A stretch of DNA of 64,000 nt, taken from NCBI GenBank assembly GCA_013215465.1, contig JABSOW010000002.1, positions 186,001 through 250,000 on the forward strand, in the 5' to 3' direction. Position 1 is the first letter of the stretch. Each line of letters begins with the position of its first letter. The DNA is from Colwellia sp. Its GTDB lineage: Bacteria; Pseudomonadota; Gammaproteobacteria; Enterobacterales; Alteromonadaceae. Below the pieces are notes generated by a model, which searched no databases, had not been told where the DNA came from, and was given only the letters and a program-made list of their open reading frames with translations. Below are positions 10,029 through 19,701 of this stretch, one piece after another. A program made the translations under genes and the position numbers.

Positions 10029-10490
10029 TTATGGTGTGGTAGATACTGCTTGGTTATCAACTTGAAAGCCCCATTGGCGACAAGTTTTAAATCGTTCGCG
10101 AGCAAGTTGTTTCAATGCTTCGTCACAGGGGACAAAATCAACAATCAATTGAAACTGACTGGCAAAATCGGGCACTGTGTTAGATAAATTGATCAAAACT
10201 GGGCGACGACCACGGGGGGCTTGATGGCTAATTTCTACCGCCGCTCCTTGTTTAGGGCCTTCGCCAGACAAGTTGTGAGGCACAAAACTATCGCTGTCAA
10301 ATGCCCATAACATTTCATCTATTTGTTCGGCACTTTTTTGATCTTGGGTATAAATAAATACCCGTTGATTTTGCCGATAAAAGTAGCTAGCTTGCAAACA
10401 GGCCTGATAAAGCGCGGTGTTAGCATGAATATTGCTAGCATCGGTTTTATCTTCATCAGGGAGTATATAAAACATAACCTGTGTTTGCAT
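10029..10490 (-). CDS. holC: DNA polymerase III subunit chi
   Basis: The chi subunit links the clamp loader to single-strand-binding protein during replication. It is 153 residues, with the family features of an early TALYQACLQASYFYRQNQRVFIYT segment, DEMLWAFDSDSFVPHNLSGEGP and PVLINLS, ending in the LARERFKTCRQWGF region. It sits 35 bases after pepA and about 96 bases before the chosen valS start, the classical gammaproteobacterial order, so co-transcription is likely. Confidence 0.95.
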   Translation of the reverse strand: MQTQVMFYILPDEDKTDASNIHANTALYQACLQASYFYRQNQRVFIYTQDQKSAEQIDEMLWAFDSDSFVPHNLSGEGPKQGAAVEISHQAPRGRRPVLINLSNTVPDFASQFQLIVDFVPCDEALKQLARERFKTCRQWGFQVDNQAVSTTP

Positions 10491-10525
10491 TGCTACTTAT
10501 CTCTTTTCATTTTTCGAAGCTCGAA

Positions 10526-12034
10526 CTATTCGCCTTGCTCTTGTCCTGCTTTGTTAAGCAAAAATTGCGTTAACATACTAACAGGACGACCTGTTGAGCC
10601 TTTATCTTTACCACCACTGCGCCATGCAGTACCAGCAATATCTAAATGTGCCCAATTATATTTTTTGGTAAAACGAGCTAAGAAACAAGCGGCAGTAATA
10701 GTGCCTGCACCTTTGCCGCCTATATTGGCCATATCAGCAAATGGGCTTTCAATTTGTTCTTGATAATCATCCCATAAAGGTAAACGCCATGCCCTGTCAC
10801 CACTTTGCTCTGAAGCATTAAGTAACTCATGAGCAAGGGGATTATGTGAGCTTAATAAACCGGTAGCATGTTTGCCCAAAGCAACAACACAAGCGCCAGT
10901 TAATGTCGCAACGTCAATAACGGCTTCAGGATCGAAACGTTCAACGTAGGTTAACGCGTCACAAAGTACTAAACGACCTTCGGCATCAGTGTTTAACACT
11001 TCTACTGTTTGTCCTGACATCGTTGTTAAAATGTCACCGGGGCGATAAGCATTACCACCTGGCATATTTTCACAGCCGGCTAAAATGCCAATAACTTTAA
11101 GGGGTAAATTTAATTCAGCCAAAGCATGCATAGCACCTAAAACGCCAGCGGCTCCGCCCATGTCGTATTTCATTTCATCCATGCCAGCACCGGGTTTTAA
11201 TGAAATACCACCACTGTCAAAAGTCAGGCCTTTACCGACTAATACCAGTGGTTTAGAGTCATCGTCAATGCCATTGTAAGTGATGATACTCATCAATGAT
11301 TCGTTAACCGAGCCACGACCAACGGCTAAATAAGCGCCCATACCTAACGCTTCCATTTCTTGCTCATCCACTATGGTGGTTGTGACATTTTCATAGTCAT
11401 TAGCAAGAATTTTTGCTTGTTCAGCTAGATAAGCTGGATTACAAATGTTTGGTGGCATGTTAGCGACATTTTTACAGGTAGTAATACCTTCTGAAATGGC
11501 TAAGGCATGATTAATTGCCCGTTCACCAATGGGAAGTTCACGTCGCGTTGGTACATTGAAGACAATTTTACGCAACGGTCTACGAGGTTCTTCTTTGTGA
11601 GTTTTTAAACTATTAAAACTATACAAACCATCTTGAGTTGCTTCTACTGCTTGGCGAACTTTCCAATAAGTATCACGGCCTTTAACATGCAATTCAGATA
11701 AAAAGCATACTGCTTCCATTGAGCCAGTTTCATTGAGGGTATTAATGGTTTTATTGATTATTTGACGGTATTGGCGCTCATCTAATTCACGCTCTTTGCC
11801 ACAACCCACTAATAAAACACGTTCACTAAGAATGTTAGGTACATGATGCAATAATAACATCTGTCCTGATTTACCTTCTAAATCACCTTTACGCAAAAGA
11901 TTACTGATATAGCCTTCACTAATTTCATCGAGCTGTTCTGCTGTTGCACTAAGGCGACGTGGTTCAAACACACCCACAACGATACAGGCACTGCGTTGCT
12001 TTTCTGGGCTACCGCTTTTTATACTGAACTCCAT
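10526..12034 (-). CDS. pepA: Leucyl aminopeptidase (cytosol aminopeptidase PepA)
   Basis: M17 metallo-aminopeptidase; E. coli PepA also binds DNA in cer/ColE1 recombination and car regulation. The catalytic [10 protein letters not shown] signature and metal-binding region ([22 protein letters not shown]) are intact. The ORF track begins 14 codons earlier. I chose the ATG at 12034 because a strong AAGGAGAG site lies just upstream and [28 protein letters not shown] matches E. coli PepA from residue 1. That gives 502 residues, the normal length. It is divergent from lptF, as in enterobacteria. Confidence 0.97.
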   Translation of the reverse strand: MEFSIKSGSPEKQRSACIVVGVFEPRRLSATAEQLDEISEGYISNLLRKGDLEGKSGQMLLLHHVPNILSERVLLVGCGKERELDERQYRQIINKTINTLNETGSMEAVCFLSELHVKGRDTYWKVRQAVEATQDGLYSFNSLKTHKEEPRRPLRKIVFNVPTRRELPIGERAINHALAISEGITTCKNVANMPPNICNPAYLAEQAKILANDYENVTTTIVDEQEMEALGMGAYLAVGRGSVNESLMSIITYNGIDDDSKPLVLVGKGLTFDSGGISLKPGAGMDEMKYDMGGAAGVLGAMHALAELNLPLKVIGILAGCENMPGGNAYRPGDILTTMSGQTVEVLNTDAEGRLVLCDALTYVERFDPEAVIDVATLTGACVVALGKHATGLLSSHNPLAHELLNASEQSGDRAWRLPLWDDYQEQIESPFADMANIGGKGAGTITAACFLARFTKKYNWAHLDIAGTAWRSGGKDKGSTGRPVSMLTQFLLNKAGQEQGE

Positions 12035-12125
12035 GAGCTCTCCTTTTGCATAATAATTTAGTTTATTCTTGGCCATTTATTTACTAAAACTTGCTAAAAT
12101 AAGTAAAAAATAGCACTCTTGTCTA

Positions 12126-12153
12126 TTCAATTGATATCGCTAAGGGCTATAAT
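12126..12153 (+). promoter_or_regulatory. Candidate promoter for lptF-lptG
   Basis: TATAAT at 12148-12153 lies 133 bases before the lptF start in the divergent pepA-lptF space, with a weak TTCAAT -35 at 16-bp spacing. The -10 is part of the palindrome CTATAATTATAG, so it could serve either direction. Confidence 0.35.
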
Positions 12154-12285
12154 TATAGCTGCTTTACTCAATATAGCTGATTTACTGACTATATAGTTTA
12201 CTTACTAAAACGGCAAGTTTACTGAATATTTGCTGTAATGTCAGAAAAAACCATGTTTTATGGAAAGTTTTTATAGGATCTTTTT

Positions 12286-13464
12286 GTGATCATCTTTCGT
12301 TATTTATTAAAAGAAGTAGCTAAAACACAGCTTGCAGTATTTTTTGTGTTAATGACTATTTTTATCAGTCAAAAATTTGTTCGTGTACTAGGCGATGCTT
12401 CTGAAGGAAGTATTCCAGGACAGATGATAATGACATTTATTGCCCTTAAAATTCCAGATTTAGCGGGTATGATGTTGCCATTAAGCTTGTTTTTAGGGGT
12501 GCTGTTAGCTTACGGGCGAATATACGCTGACAATGAAATGACGGTATTACACGCCTGTGGTGTTAGTGAATGGTATGTAGTGCGAGTGACTTTAGTGCTA
12601 GCATTTATTACCGCTATTTTTACCGGTATTTTTACTTTGTATTTAGCGCCGATGGCGTCGGAATATCAATATCAGGTCAAAGATCAATTAGCCGCTGATT
12701 CAGGACTAAGTTCGTTAGTTGCTGGGCGTTTTCAAAAAACGGGTAATAAAAAAGCCGTTATTTTTATTCATGATAAAAACCGTGAAGATAATAGCTTTAA
12801 TAAGGTGTTTGTTGCGCAATTGCCTGATGACAATCACAGCGAAGAAAGTATTATTAATGCTAGTTTAGTTTACGCGAAGCAAGGCCAAGTGATTGAAGAA
12901 GAGTCAGGCTTACAACGTTTAGTATTATCTGATGGTACTCGTTATCACAGTGATGCCATTAATGGTGAATTTCAATCGGTTGCTTTTGATAAATATTATA
13001 TTCAAATTCAAGATCATGAAGTAGAACAAAAGCACAGAAAACTAAGCGCGTTACCGACCCAAACTTTATTTTCACCCACTGAAGGTAAATTAGAAGCCGA
13101 ATATGGCGCTACTATTCAGTGGCGCATTGCTTTTCCTTTGGCTTGTATTATTTTAATTTTTATTGCGGTGCCGTTAAGTGTCGTTAATCCTAGGCAAGGT
13201 AAATTTGCTAAAATGCTACCCGCACTAATGTTATTTTTAGGTTACTTTTTATTATTAACGGCAATGCGTTCAGGTATAGAGCGACAAGCGTTACCTGTAA
13301 GCGTTGGGCTTTGGCCCGTACATATCAGTGCTTTATTTTTAGGTATAATTTTACTGATGAAAGAACGACGTAGCGGTAAAAAATTCAAAGCGAAATTACC
13401 CCGTTTTAAACGAAGCAATGCCGATAAACCGAGTAAGAAAAACCAAAGTAGAGGGCAAGCATAG
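12286..13464 (+). CDS. lptF: LPS export ABC transporter permease LptF
   Basis: Inner-membrane permease which, with LptG and the LptB ATPase, extracts LPS and drives it along the Lpt bridge. The YjgP/YjgQ-type layout is clear: three N-terminal membrane segments (starting IIFRYLLKEVAKTQLAVFFVLMT), a periplasmic beta-jellyroll (about residues 135-255) and three C-terminal segments (LACIILIFIAVPLSV onward). It starts with GTG at 12286, preceded by an AGGAT-like site. It is 392 residues with a basic cytoplasmic tail. Its stop overlaps the lptG start by one base. Confidence 0.96.
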   Translation: MIIFRYLLKEVAKTQLAVFFVLMTIFISQKFVRVLGDASEGSIPGQMIMTFIALKIPDLAGMMLPLSLFLGVLLAYGRIYADNEMTVLHACGVSEWYVVRVTLVLAFITAIFTGIFTLYLAPMASEYQYQVKDQLAADSGLSSLVAGRFQKTGNKKAVIFIHDKNREDNSFNKVFVAQLPDDNHSEESIINASLVYAKQGQVIEEESGLQRLVLSDGTRYHSDAINGEFQSVAFDKYYIQIQDHEVEQKHRKLSALPTQTLFSPTEGKLEAEYGATIQWRIAFPLACIILIFIAVPLSVVNPRQGKFAKMLPALMLFLGYFLLLTAMRSGIERQALPVSVGLWPVHISALFLGIILLMKERRSGKKFKAKLPRFKRSNADKPSKKNQSRGQA

Positions 13465-14531
13465 TGCGAATTTTAGATGCATATATTGGTCGTATTATCG
13501 CTTCAACTACTTTTTTAACACTAGCAGTTTTTGTCAGTGTTAGTGGCATTATTAAATTTGTTGAGCAAATGCGCGCCGTTGGGCGAGGCAATTATGATTT
13601 AGCTCATGCCGCACTTTATGTGCTTTATTCTGTGCCAAGAGATGTTGAAGTATTTTTTCCTATGTCGGCGCTTATTGGCGGACTCATTGGTATTGGTATG
13701 CTCGCCAGTAATAGTGAGCTAGTGGTGATGCAAGCGGCGGGTTTGTCGCGGTTAGATATTATTAAGTCAGTGATGAAAACCGCTACTTTATTGATTTTTG
13801 TCAGTATGGCAGTAGGGGAGTGGCTTGCACCCCGAGGTGAAGCCACCGCAAGAGAAATTAGAGCTCAAGCTATCTCAGGCGGTAGTTTAATCTCGTCTAA
13901 AAATGGCGTTTGGGCAAAAGACGGTGATTATTTTGTTAATATTGGCGAAGTATTAGAGCAAGGTCAGCTGAAAAAAATTCAAATTTATCGTTTTAATGAA
14001 CAGTTAAAATTAGAAAGTTGGCTGAGTGCTGATAGTGCAATCTATCAAGATAATGCTTGGTTATTGTCTACCGTGGTTAATACTCAATTGAGCGAACAAA
14101 AAATCACCACCACCAAGGTAGAGCAACAAATATGGCAGTCGTCATTAACACCAAAGAAACTAGGCGTGGTCACGGTTACGCCTGAATCACTGTCGGTGAC
14201 GGGATTAATTGACTATTTAGACTATCTTAAAGCTAACGAGCAAGATCCTAGCCGCTATCAGCTCGCTTTTTGGCGTAAACTAATGCAACCTATTACTGTT
14301 GCCGTGATGTTGTTAGTAGCGCTGTCTTTTATTTTTGGCCCATTACGTTCAGTGTCAATGGGCGCGAGAATTATGATGGGTGTGGTCACCGGAATCTTAT
14401 TTTTTGTTTGTAACGAAGTGCTTGGCTCTTTAAGTTTAGTGTATCAATTTCCGCCATTTATCGGAGCCATTTCACCTAGCATATTGTTCATTAGTGTCGC
14501 CTGGTATTTTATCAGTAAGAAAGCGACTTAG
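13464..14531 (+). CDS. lptG: LPS export ABC transporter permease LptG
   Basis: Partner permease of LptF. It has the same architecture: N-terminal membrane segments (ILDAYIGRIIASTTFLTLAVFVSVSG), a periplasmic jellyroll containing GVWAKDGDYFVNIGEV, and C-terminal segments ending FISVAWYFI. It starts with GTG overlapping the lptF TAG (TAGTG), so translation is coupled. The length of 355 residues is normal. No clear terminator follows; instead an inverted/tandem repeat cluster separates it from the convergent RDD gene. Confidence 0.96.
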   Translation: MRILDAYIGRIIASTTFLTLAVFVSVSGIIKFVEQMRAVGRGNYDLAHAALYVLYSVPRDVEVFFPMSALIGGLIGIGMLASNSELVVMQAAGLSRLDIIKSVMKTATLLIFVSMAVGEWLAPRGEATAREIRAQAISGGSLISSKNGVWAKDGDYFVNIGEVLEQGQLKKIQIYRFNEQLKLESWLSADSAIYQDNAWLLSTVVNTQLSEQKITTTKVEQQIWQSSLTPKKLGVVTVTPESLSVTGLIDYLDYLKANEQDPSRYQLAFWRKLMQPITVAVMLLVALSFIFGPLRSVSMGARIMMGVVTGILFFVCNEVLGSLSLVYQFPPFIGAISPSILFISVAWYFISKKAT

Positions 14532-14537
14532 CCAAAG

Positions 14538-14662
14538 TGACGAGTATCGAGTTAATAGTTACGAAGACAACATAAAAGTAGTTATTAGTTTGCAACTATG
14601 AGTGCTCATTTGTTGTTTATTCGTTACTCGAAACTATTAACTCGAAACTATTAACTCGAAAC
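14538..14662. repeat. Inverted and tandem CGAGTTAATAGT-type repeat between convergent genes
   Basis: ACTCGAAACTATTA (14 bp) is tandemly repeated about 2.6 times at 14626-14662. The reverse-complement version (CGAGTATCGAGTTAATAG...) occurs at about 14540-14562, so the two arms can fold across roughly 60 bases. It lies between the convergent lptG and RDD genes and may serve as a bidirectional terminator or be a dispersed repeat. Confidence 0.7.
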
Positions 14663-14664
14663 GT

Positions 14665-15165
14665 CTATAGCCTACCTTTATTTGCTTCCAAAGATAACAC
14701 CACTACTTCGGTATTGGTTAATCTGTCTTGTAAGCTGAGTTTGTTTTTTCGATCAAAAATAACGGTTAAATTACCTAAGCCAAGTAGGGTAGGTATTAAA
14801 CGTTTTAAACCTGTTACTTTACTGATGCGTGTACCATCTTGATTTTGTAAACGTAACCGCCATGCTTTCATCCCTAAAGTTTGGCCACTTTTAGCCCAAA
14901 AGAAGACAAAGAAAAAACTCACCCATGCAAGCTTCCAAAATTCATTTGGCCACTTTAACCAATAGGTATGTGAGATAGTATCTGAAAAATGTTCATAGCC
15001 TTGCATGTTATACAAACCAATATAATAACCCAGGTATATTAATAAAAATGATACAGCTCCAGCCACCATATAAACAGCAAAAGCAATGAGAACATCATAT
15101 ACCCATGAGCCAAATCGGCGGCGAAAGCCAGCGCGGGGAAAATATTCTAGTTGGCTATCGTTCAT
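14665..15165 (-). CDS. RDD family integral membrane protein
   Basis: A 166-residue inner-membrane protein of unknown substrate. The RDD-family N-terminus is recognisable (RAGFRRRFGSWVYDVLIAFAVYM), with membrane segments at about residues 24-50 and 72-92 and the conserved SGQTLGMKAWRLRL stretch after them. RDD proteins have been linked to ion exchange in some bacteria, but nothing here fixes a substrate. It starts at ATG 15165, with AAGAGAAC upstream on its strand. It is a single gene convergent with lptG. Confidence 0.9.
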   Translation of the reverse strand: MNDSQLEYFPRAGFRRRFGSWVYDVLIAFAVYMVAGAVSFLLIYLGYYIGLYNMQGYEHFSDTISHTYWLKWPNEFWKLAWVSFFFVFFWAKSGQTLGMKAWRLRLQNQDGTRISKVTGLKRLIPTLLGLGNLTVIFDRKNKLSLQDRLTNTEVVVLSLEANKGRL

Positions 15166-15442
15166 AAAGTTCTCTTAATAAAGTAAAAACACAGTGAAAA
15201 ATTTTCGCTAGTCTAACAAAAGTAAGTATATAACAAAGTAAATAATTTTATTAAATCACAGATAACTGAAAGTATGTGCGGAGGTTGTTACTTTGTTTTG
15301 ACTAATGGTTTTAAGTGAAAGCTATTATTTTACCTCATTGTTAAAGCAAAAAAACTAAACTAGCGATTAAGGGAGTTGAAATGGTTAAGACAATCACTTT
15401 GTCTAAATAAGCAACATCTAATCAAGCAGACGATAAAAACAC
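15166..15442. other. Intergenic region upstream of the tRNA-Leu promoter
   Basis: This AT-rich stretch between the RDD gene and the tRNA promoter contains the RDD gene's promoter region. No gene, strong hairpin or repeat is visible. Confidence 0.4.
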
Positions 15443-15470
15443 TTGTCAACTAAGGGATTTCTCGTATAAT
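15443..15470 (+). promoter_or_regulatory. Strong promoter of the tRNA-Leu locus, with GC-rich discriminator
   Basis: A -35 TTGTCA (15443-15448) and perfect -10 TATAAT (15465-15470) are 16 bp apart, followed directly by the discriminator GCCCCC. A GC-rich discriminator is typical of stable-RNA promoters under stringent control. The next RNA gene is the tRNA-Leu at 15749. Confidence 0.75.
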
Positions 15471-15559
15471 GCCCCCACTTCTTTTTCGCTAGCACTCATA
15501 TCAAAAGAAAATGAGCATGACAATTACTGTAAGTTTTGCATGAAGTGATAGAAAGAAAT

Positions 15560-15604
15560 GCCAGCGTGATGAAATTGGTATAGATGGGGATTCAAAAAAC
15601 AAAG
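15560..15604 (+). pseudogene. tRNA-Leu-like 5' half (decayed)
   Basis: GCCAGCGTGATGAAATTGG, then TAGATGGGGATTCAAAA, follows the tRNA-Leu pattern (acceptor 5' strand, D-arm, anticodon-loop TTCAAAA) found in the intact gene 190 bases downstream. The 3' anticodon strand, variable arm, T-arm and acceptor 3' strand are absent. It looks like the 5' half of a former or partly deleted tRNA-Leu within the same transcription unit. Confidence 0.55.
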
Positions 15605-15685
15605 CGTATTCGCTGTGAGTTTTGATAAGTCCATGAAAAGCAATGTTATCTTGGTATGATAATTACCGCGATTTACTTGCAATGT

Positions 15686-15725
15686 TTTGCAAAGTTATTT
15701 GGAACGATTCAGAAAACTTTGCAAA
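15686..15725 (+). repeat. Hairpin between tRNA half and tRNA-Leu
   Basis: TTTGCAAAGTT and AACTTTGCAAA form a perfect 11-bp inverted repeat with an 18-nt loop, 23 bases upstream of the mature tRNA-Leu. It would be part of the primary transcript. There is no T-run after it. Confidence 0.6.
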
Positions 15726-15748
15726 GCTTAAATAGCTTGAATTCCTTT

Positions 15749-15833
15749 GCCGCAGTGGTGGAATTGGTAGACACGCCGGATTCAAAATCCGGTTTCGAAA
15801 GAAGTGACGGTTCAAGTCCGTCTTGCGGTACCA
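15749..15833 (+). tRNA. tRNA-Leu (anticodon CAA)
   Basis: An 85-nt class II tRNA. The acceptor arm is GCCGCAG pairing with TTGCGGT (two G-U pairs), the D-loop is GAATTGGTAGAC, and the anticodon stem CCGGA/TCCGG encloses loop TTCAAAA, giving anticodon CAA for UUG. There is a long variable arm, a T-arm GGTTCAAGTCC and an encoded CCA end. A terminator hairpin follows. Confidence 0.96.
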
Positions 15834-15840
15834 TTATATG

Positions 15841-15876
15841 AAAGCCCAGTTCTTAATTGAATTGGGCTTTTTTGTT
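15841..15876 (+). terminator. Terminator of the tRNA-Leu locus
   Basis: AAAGCCCAGTT pairs with AATTGGGCTTT (one G-U), followed by TTTTTGTTTTT, eight bases after the tRNA CCA end. Confidence 0.9.
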
Positions 15877-16234
15877 TTTAAATTCTTGAATTTTGATATG
15901 AATTTATTTCTTACTTTAATTTATGTTTGGTGTATTGCCTAGCATAATCCCGCCCTGGGTATTGTAACGAAACACTCTTAGTTCGATTTATTTTAAAATA
16001 CGCAGCTACACAAAGCTATTACAATGAATTTCAAGTTGAGTTGTAATTCTACTTTCGCCACTCAAATAGGATTGACCAGTGACTCTATTGTTACAAGGGA
16101 TATGAAAGATGGTTATCCCAATTTTTATCTCGAGTTGAGGTTACTTTACATAGATATTGCCTGTTAAATAAACTACTATGAGGACTGTTTCACTTTATTG
16201 TCGCCTTCCCTTAGTTGTAACAGCTTTAGAGTTT
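15877..16234. other. Intergenic region ahead of the sensor diguanylate cyclase
   Basis: No gene, RNA or clear repeat was seen. It should contain the promoter of the downstream gene. The ORF-track start at 16178 would place 19 extra residues here, but the codon has no Shine-Dalgarno. Confidence 0.4.
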
Positions 16235-19200
16235 ATGAGATATAGTTTATTGTTTTTCAATCGTTTTACCTGTTTTGTTATTTTGTTCGTTGGAATAATT
16301 AGTCCAGTTTATAGTAATGAAAGCTCTTTAGAGCTTATTAATGAATACTCCGTAGAGATTCTAACCGAGGAAGATGGCTTTGTTTCTTCTGAGATATATT
16401 CTATTATTCAGGATAATCAAGGGTTACTTTGGTTTGGCACTGCCGAAAACGGCATTATGCGTTATGATGGCCGAAAAGTAAGCCTCTTTGAATTTGATAG
16501 TCTAAACTCAAACGGTTTATCGCATAATGATGCCGGAAATCTCATGTTAGACCATAACGGAAAAATTTGGATTGGCACTTGGGGAGGCGGAGCTAACCTA
16601 TATGAACCAAAAACCGGCAACTTTCAGCACTTCATTAATGAGCCGCTGCGCAGTGATTCTCTCGGGTCTAACCGAATACAATCTTTATTTCATGACCAAG
16701 AAGGCTCTATTTGGTTAGGTTCGTATGATAAAGGTTTAAGTCGCTATCTTGGTAATAATAGCTTTGAGCGCATTGAGAAAACTGCTGAGGGTGAATCTAG
16801 TTTATCTCATAATAGAATATGGGCTATTGAAGACAACGATAGTGATAGCCTTTGGCTTGCAACTAGCTTTGGTTTAAATTTATATGATAAGCATAAGCAA
16901 ACTTTTGCTCACTTTTTTCCTGCTCCAAATAATCCCACGCCTACGGGCGCAAACGAAATCAGAAGTATTTTAATAACTTCAAAAGATAAATTTTATGTCG
17001 GTACGCAAATAGGTCCATTTAGCTTTGATAAACAAAAGGGCCTTTTTACCGCATTGAAAACCCTTAATGGTGAATATTTAGGACAAGTGAACTCTATGAT
17101 TGAGGATCAGGCCGGTTACGTTTGGTTTGTCACCAGCAAAGGTTTGTTTAGACAATCAAACTCAGGTGCTGAAATTGAAAAACTTGTCCTTGAGCATAAC
17201 AATGGCTTGAGAATAATTTTTGAAGATAGCTCGAGAACAATATGGGTTACTAGCGAAACTCACGGTATATATAAGATAGTGCCGCACCGTAAATTTAAGG
17301 CTATTAATAGTTCGGCACTAACAGCTCCCAATGCTATAACCGTTGATACTAATGGTGATTTACTCATTGTCTCTGCATCGTCTCAATTGTCTAAGTGGCA
17401 TGTATCATCACAAAAATTAGAAATATTATCTAACGCCATTTTTAGTGAAGAAAATGGTTATCTGGGTAATCATTTTATAGAAAGGCCAATTATATTTCTT
17501 GATGATAATGATGGTTTATGGGTGGCACAGGACGATAGACTAGCCCAATTCAACCTGAAAACTAAGCAGATTAATTTTTTAAAATATCCTAAATCAGATC
17601 CAAATTATGATGAATTTAGAGAATTACGAGCGCTTAATATTGATCAGCATGGCAACCTTTGGATTGGTACTTATAAGAATGGCATATATCGCTATGATCC
17701 TTTGACTAAATTTTTTTCTCATTTAGAGGCTTCTCTGGGATTATCTCACCCCGAAGTATTACAAATATTTAAAGATAGTGAGCAAAATATCTGGGTTGGC
17801 ACCGGAGATGGTTTGAATCTTTGGCATGATATCAAGCAACGATTTATTTCATTTAAGAATGATAATAATAAAGCGGATAGTTTATTAGGCAACACTGTTC
17901 AGGATGTGCATCAAGCTAGAGACGGAAAAATTTGGATTGCCACGCAAAAAGGACTCAATTTATATCTCCCAGAAACAAAAAGTTTTAAACATTTTAGCAA
18001 GAAAAATGGCTTACCTACTTCTTCGATACGTGCGATTGCAGACGATAAGCAGGGTAATTTATGGCTGACGACTAATAAGGGGATTTCAAAGTTAAATCCA
18101 TTATCGGGAGAAGTGACTAATTTTGATATTTATGATGGCTTATTAGGGTCAAACTACTATACCAATAGTCTGGTAAGAGGTGGAGATGACACTATCTTTA
18201 CTAGTAGTCAAAGAGGTATTGAATTCTTTAATACTTCAAAGATAGAAACCAATAACAGCGAGTTCAATGTTATTTTAACGGGATTTAATAAGATGGGCCA
18301 GCCAGTAAAGCTTGAAAAGCCTTATGCTTATGTAACAGATATTCAGTTATCTTATCTCGACTACTTTTTTTCTTTTGAATTCTCTGTTTTAGATTTTAGT
18401 TCCCCTCATAAAAACCAATATGCTTATAAGCTAGCAGGCTATGATGATAATTGGATTGATATCGGTAATCGAAATGTCGTTTCTTTTACTAATCTAGATG
18501 GTGGCTCATATAAATTTTTAGTGAAAGCGACTAACAGCAATGGTAAGTGGGGAAAACAATTACTGTCAATTAACTTGCATATATCTCTTCCTCCGTGGAA
18601 AACATGGTGGGCATATAGCCTATATGTGTTAGCAACAGTAGTTATCATCTTAGCCTTTATTCATTTTAGAACACGCTTACAACAGAGAGAAATAGCGAGG
18701 CAGAAGCAATTTGTTTTAGCACTTGAAGAACAAGTCGCTGAAAAAACAGCTTCATTAAATACCCAAGCTAGTGACTTACTTACAGCAAATAAGCAATTGC
18801 AAGTGCTTACCTATCAAGATGGCTTAACTGGGTTATATAATCGCCGTTATTTTGATAAAAACTTGACCATGGAGATCAACCGACACTATCGTCAAAAGCA
18901 ATCCTTGTCCCTCATTCTCAGTGATATTGACCACTTCAAATTATTTAACGATTATTATGGTCATGTGCAAGGTGATAATTGTCTTAAGCAAGTCGCCCAA
19001 TGTATTTGTACCAGCGTAGGCAGAATTACCGATGCAAACTGTCGTTATGGCGGCGAGGAGTTCGCTATTATCCTACCAGATACATCAATAGCACAATCGA
19101 CTCTTGTTGCTGAGCGTTTATGTTTGGCAATAGAAAATATGAAAATCCCTCATGAAAAATCTGAGACGAGCGCCTTTGTAACCTTAACTTTAGGGGTTGT

Positions 19201-19363
19201 CACTATTCTACCTGGGCAAAAAACATCCATTGATGCCATTGTGTTGAGTGCAGATAAAGCATTATACCTTGGTAAATCAAGTGGGAGAAATAGGGTTACA
19301 CGATCTAGTGGTGCCTATGCCATTAAAACAATAAATTCACAAAATCACGCTATGCTGCCGTAA
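16235..19363 (+). CDS. Reg_prop/Y_Y_Y sensor diguanylate cyclase
   Basis: A membrane-anchored sensor producing cyclic-di-GMP. A signal sequence (SLLFFNRFTCFVILFVGIISPVYS) leads into a periplasmic double propeller of Reg_prop repeats (recurring LWFGT, IWIGT, NLWLTTNKGI cores) and a Y_Y_Y-type beta domain ending near residue 785. One membrane helix follows (WWAYSLYVLATVVIILAFIHF, about 791-811), then a coiled coil and a C-terminal GGDEF domain with an intact RYGGEEF signature at about 939. There is no kinase domain: periplasmic sensing is wired directly to the cyclase. I chose ATG 16235 because the mature signal peptide begins there; the ORF track starts 19 codons earlier. The ligand is unknown; related propellers often sense carbohydrates. 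Confidence 0.93.
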   Translation: MRYSLLFFNRFTCFVILFVGIISPVYSNESSLELINEYSVEILTEEDGFVSSEIYSIIQDNQGLLWFGTAENGIMRYDGRKVSLFEFDSLNSNGLSHNDAGNLMLDHNGKIWIGTWGGGANLYEPKTGNFQHFINEPLRSDSLGSNRIQSLFHDQEGSIWLGSYDKGLSRYLGNNSFERIEKTAEGESSLSHNRIWAIEDNDSDSLWLATSFGLNLYDKHKQTFAHFFPAPNNPTPTGANEIRSILITSKDKFYVGTQIGPFSFDKQKGLFTALKTLNGEYLGQVNSMIEDQAGYVWFVTSKGLFRQSNSGAEIEKLVLEHNNGLRIIFEDSSRTIWVTSETHGIYKIVPHRKFKAINSSALTAPNAITVDTNGDLLIVSASSQLSKWHVSSQKLEILSNAIFSEENGYLGNHFIERPIIFLDDNDGLWVAQDDRLAQFNLKTKQINFLKYPKSDPNYDEFRELRALNIDQHGNLWIGTYKNGIYRYDPLTKFFSHLEASLGLSHPEVLQIFKDSEQNIWVGTGDGLNLWHDIKQRFISFKNDNNKADSLLGNTVQDVHQARDGKIWIATQKGLNLYLPETKSFKHFSKKNGLPTSSIRAIADDKQGNLWLTTNKGISKLNPLSGEVTNFDIYDGLLGSNYYTNSLVRGGDDTIFTSSQRGIEFFNTSKIETNNSEFNVILTGFNKMGQPVKLEKPYAYVTDIQLSYLDYFFSFEFSVLDFSSPHKNQYAYKLAGYDDNWIDIGNRNVVSFTNLDGGSYKFLVKATNSNGKWGKQLLSINLHISLPPWKTWWAYSLYVLATVVIILAFIHFRTRLQQREIARQKQFVLALEEQVAEKTASLNTQASDLLTANKQLQVLTYQDGLTGLYNRRYFDKNLTMEINRHYRQKQSLSLILSDIDHFKLFNDYYGHVQGDNCLKQVAQCICTSVGRITDANCRYGGEEFAIILPDTSIAQSTLVAERLCLAIENMKIPHEKSETSAFVTLTLGVVTILPGQKTSIDAIVLSADKALYLGKSSGRNRVTRSSGAYAIKTINSQNHAMLP

Positions 19364-19701
19364 GCTCACCTTTGATTGTACTTTTCATGTTCCTTCAGAA
19401 TTTTAGCTGGCTTGTTTGTGTTAAGTTCCATTGAGTTGAACCTATCCAAGGCAATGTTTTAGGATGATTTAATCATCTCTCTTTTCCTATTTATAAACCT
19501 TTCCAGATTATATTGCGGGCAGAAGCAGAGAAAAGCATAGATTTGATCCTCAACTTACAGACATACTTCAATAGGTAGTGGATAATTAAATTGCCGCTAA
19601 GGAATGTCGGAATAAAGGAAAATAAAGCATGAATAAAAGAAATAACTATCAGTATAAGACTCCGTGTCTTATTTACTCTACTAACGTTGTAACAAATTTA
19701 T
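19364..19701. other. Intergenic region between cyclase and exonuclease genes
   Basis: 338 bases without a supported gene or a strong terminator hairpin. Nothing further recognised. Confidence 0.4.

Noticed and set aside
15656-15841. 61-residue ORF over the tRNA-Leu
   Set aside because: It reads through the tRNA gene and has no ribosome-binding site.
16178-16234. Start of the sensor cyclase at 16178
   Set aside because: It would put 19 residues ahead of a normal signal peptide and lacks a Shine-Dalgarno, so 16235 was preferred; not certain.
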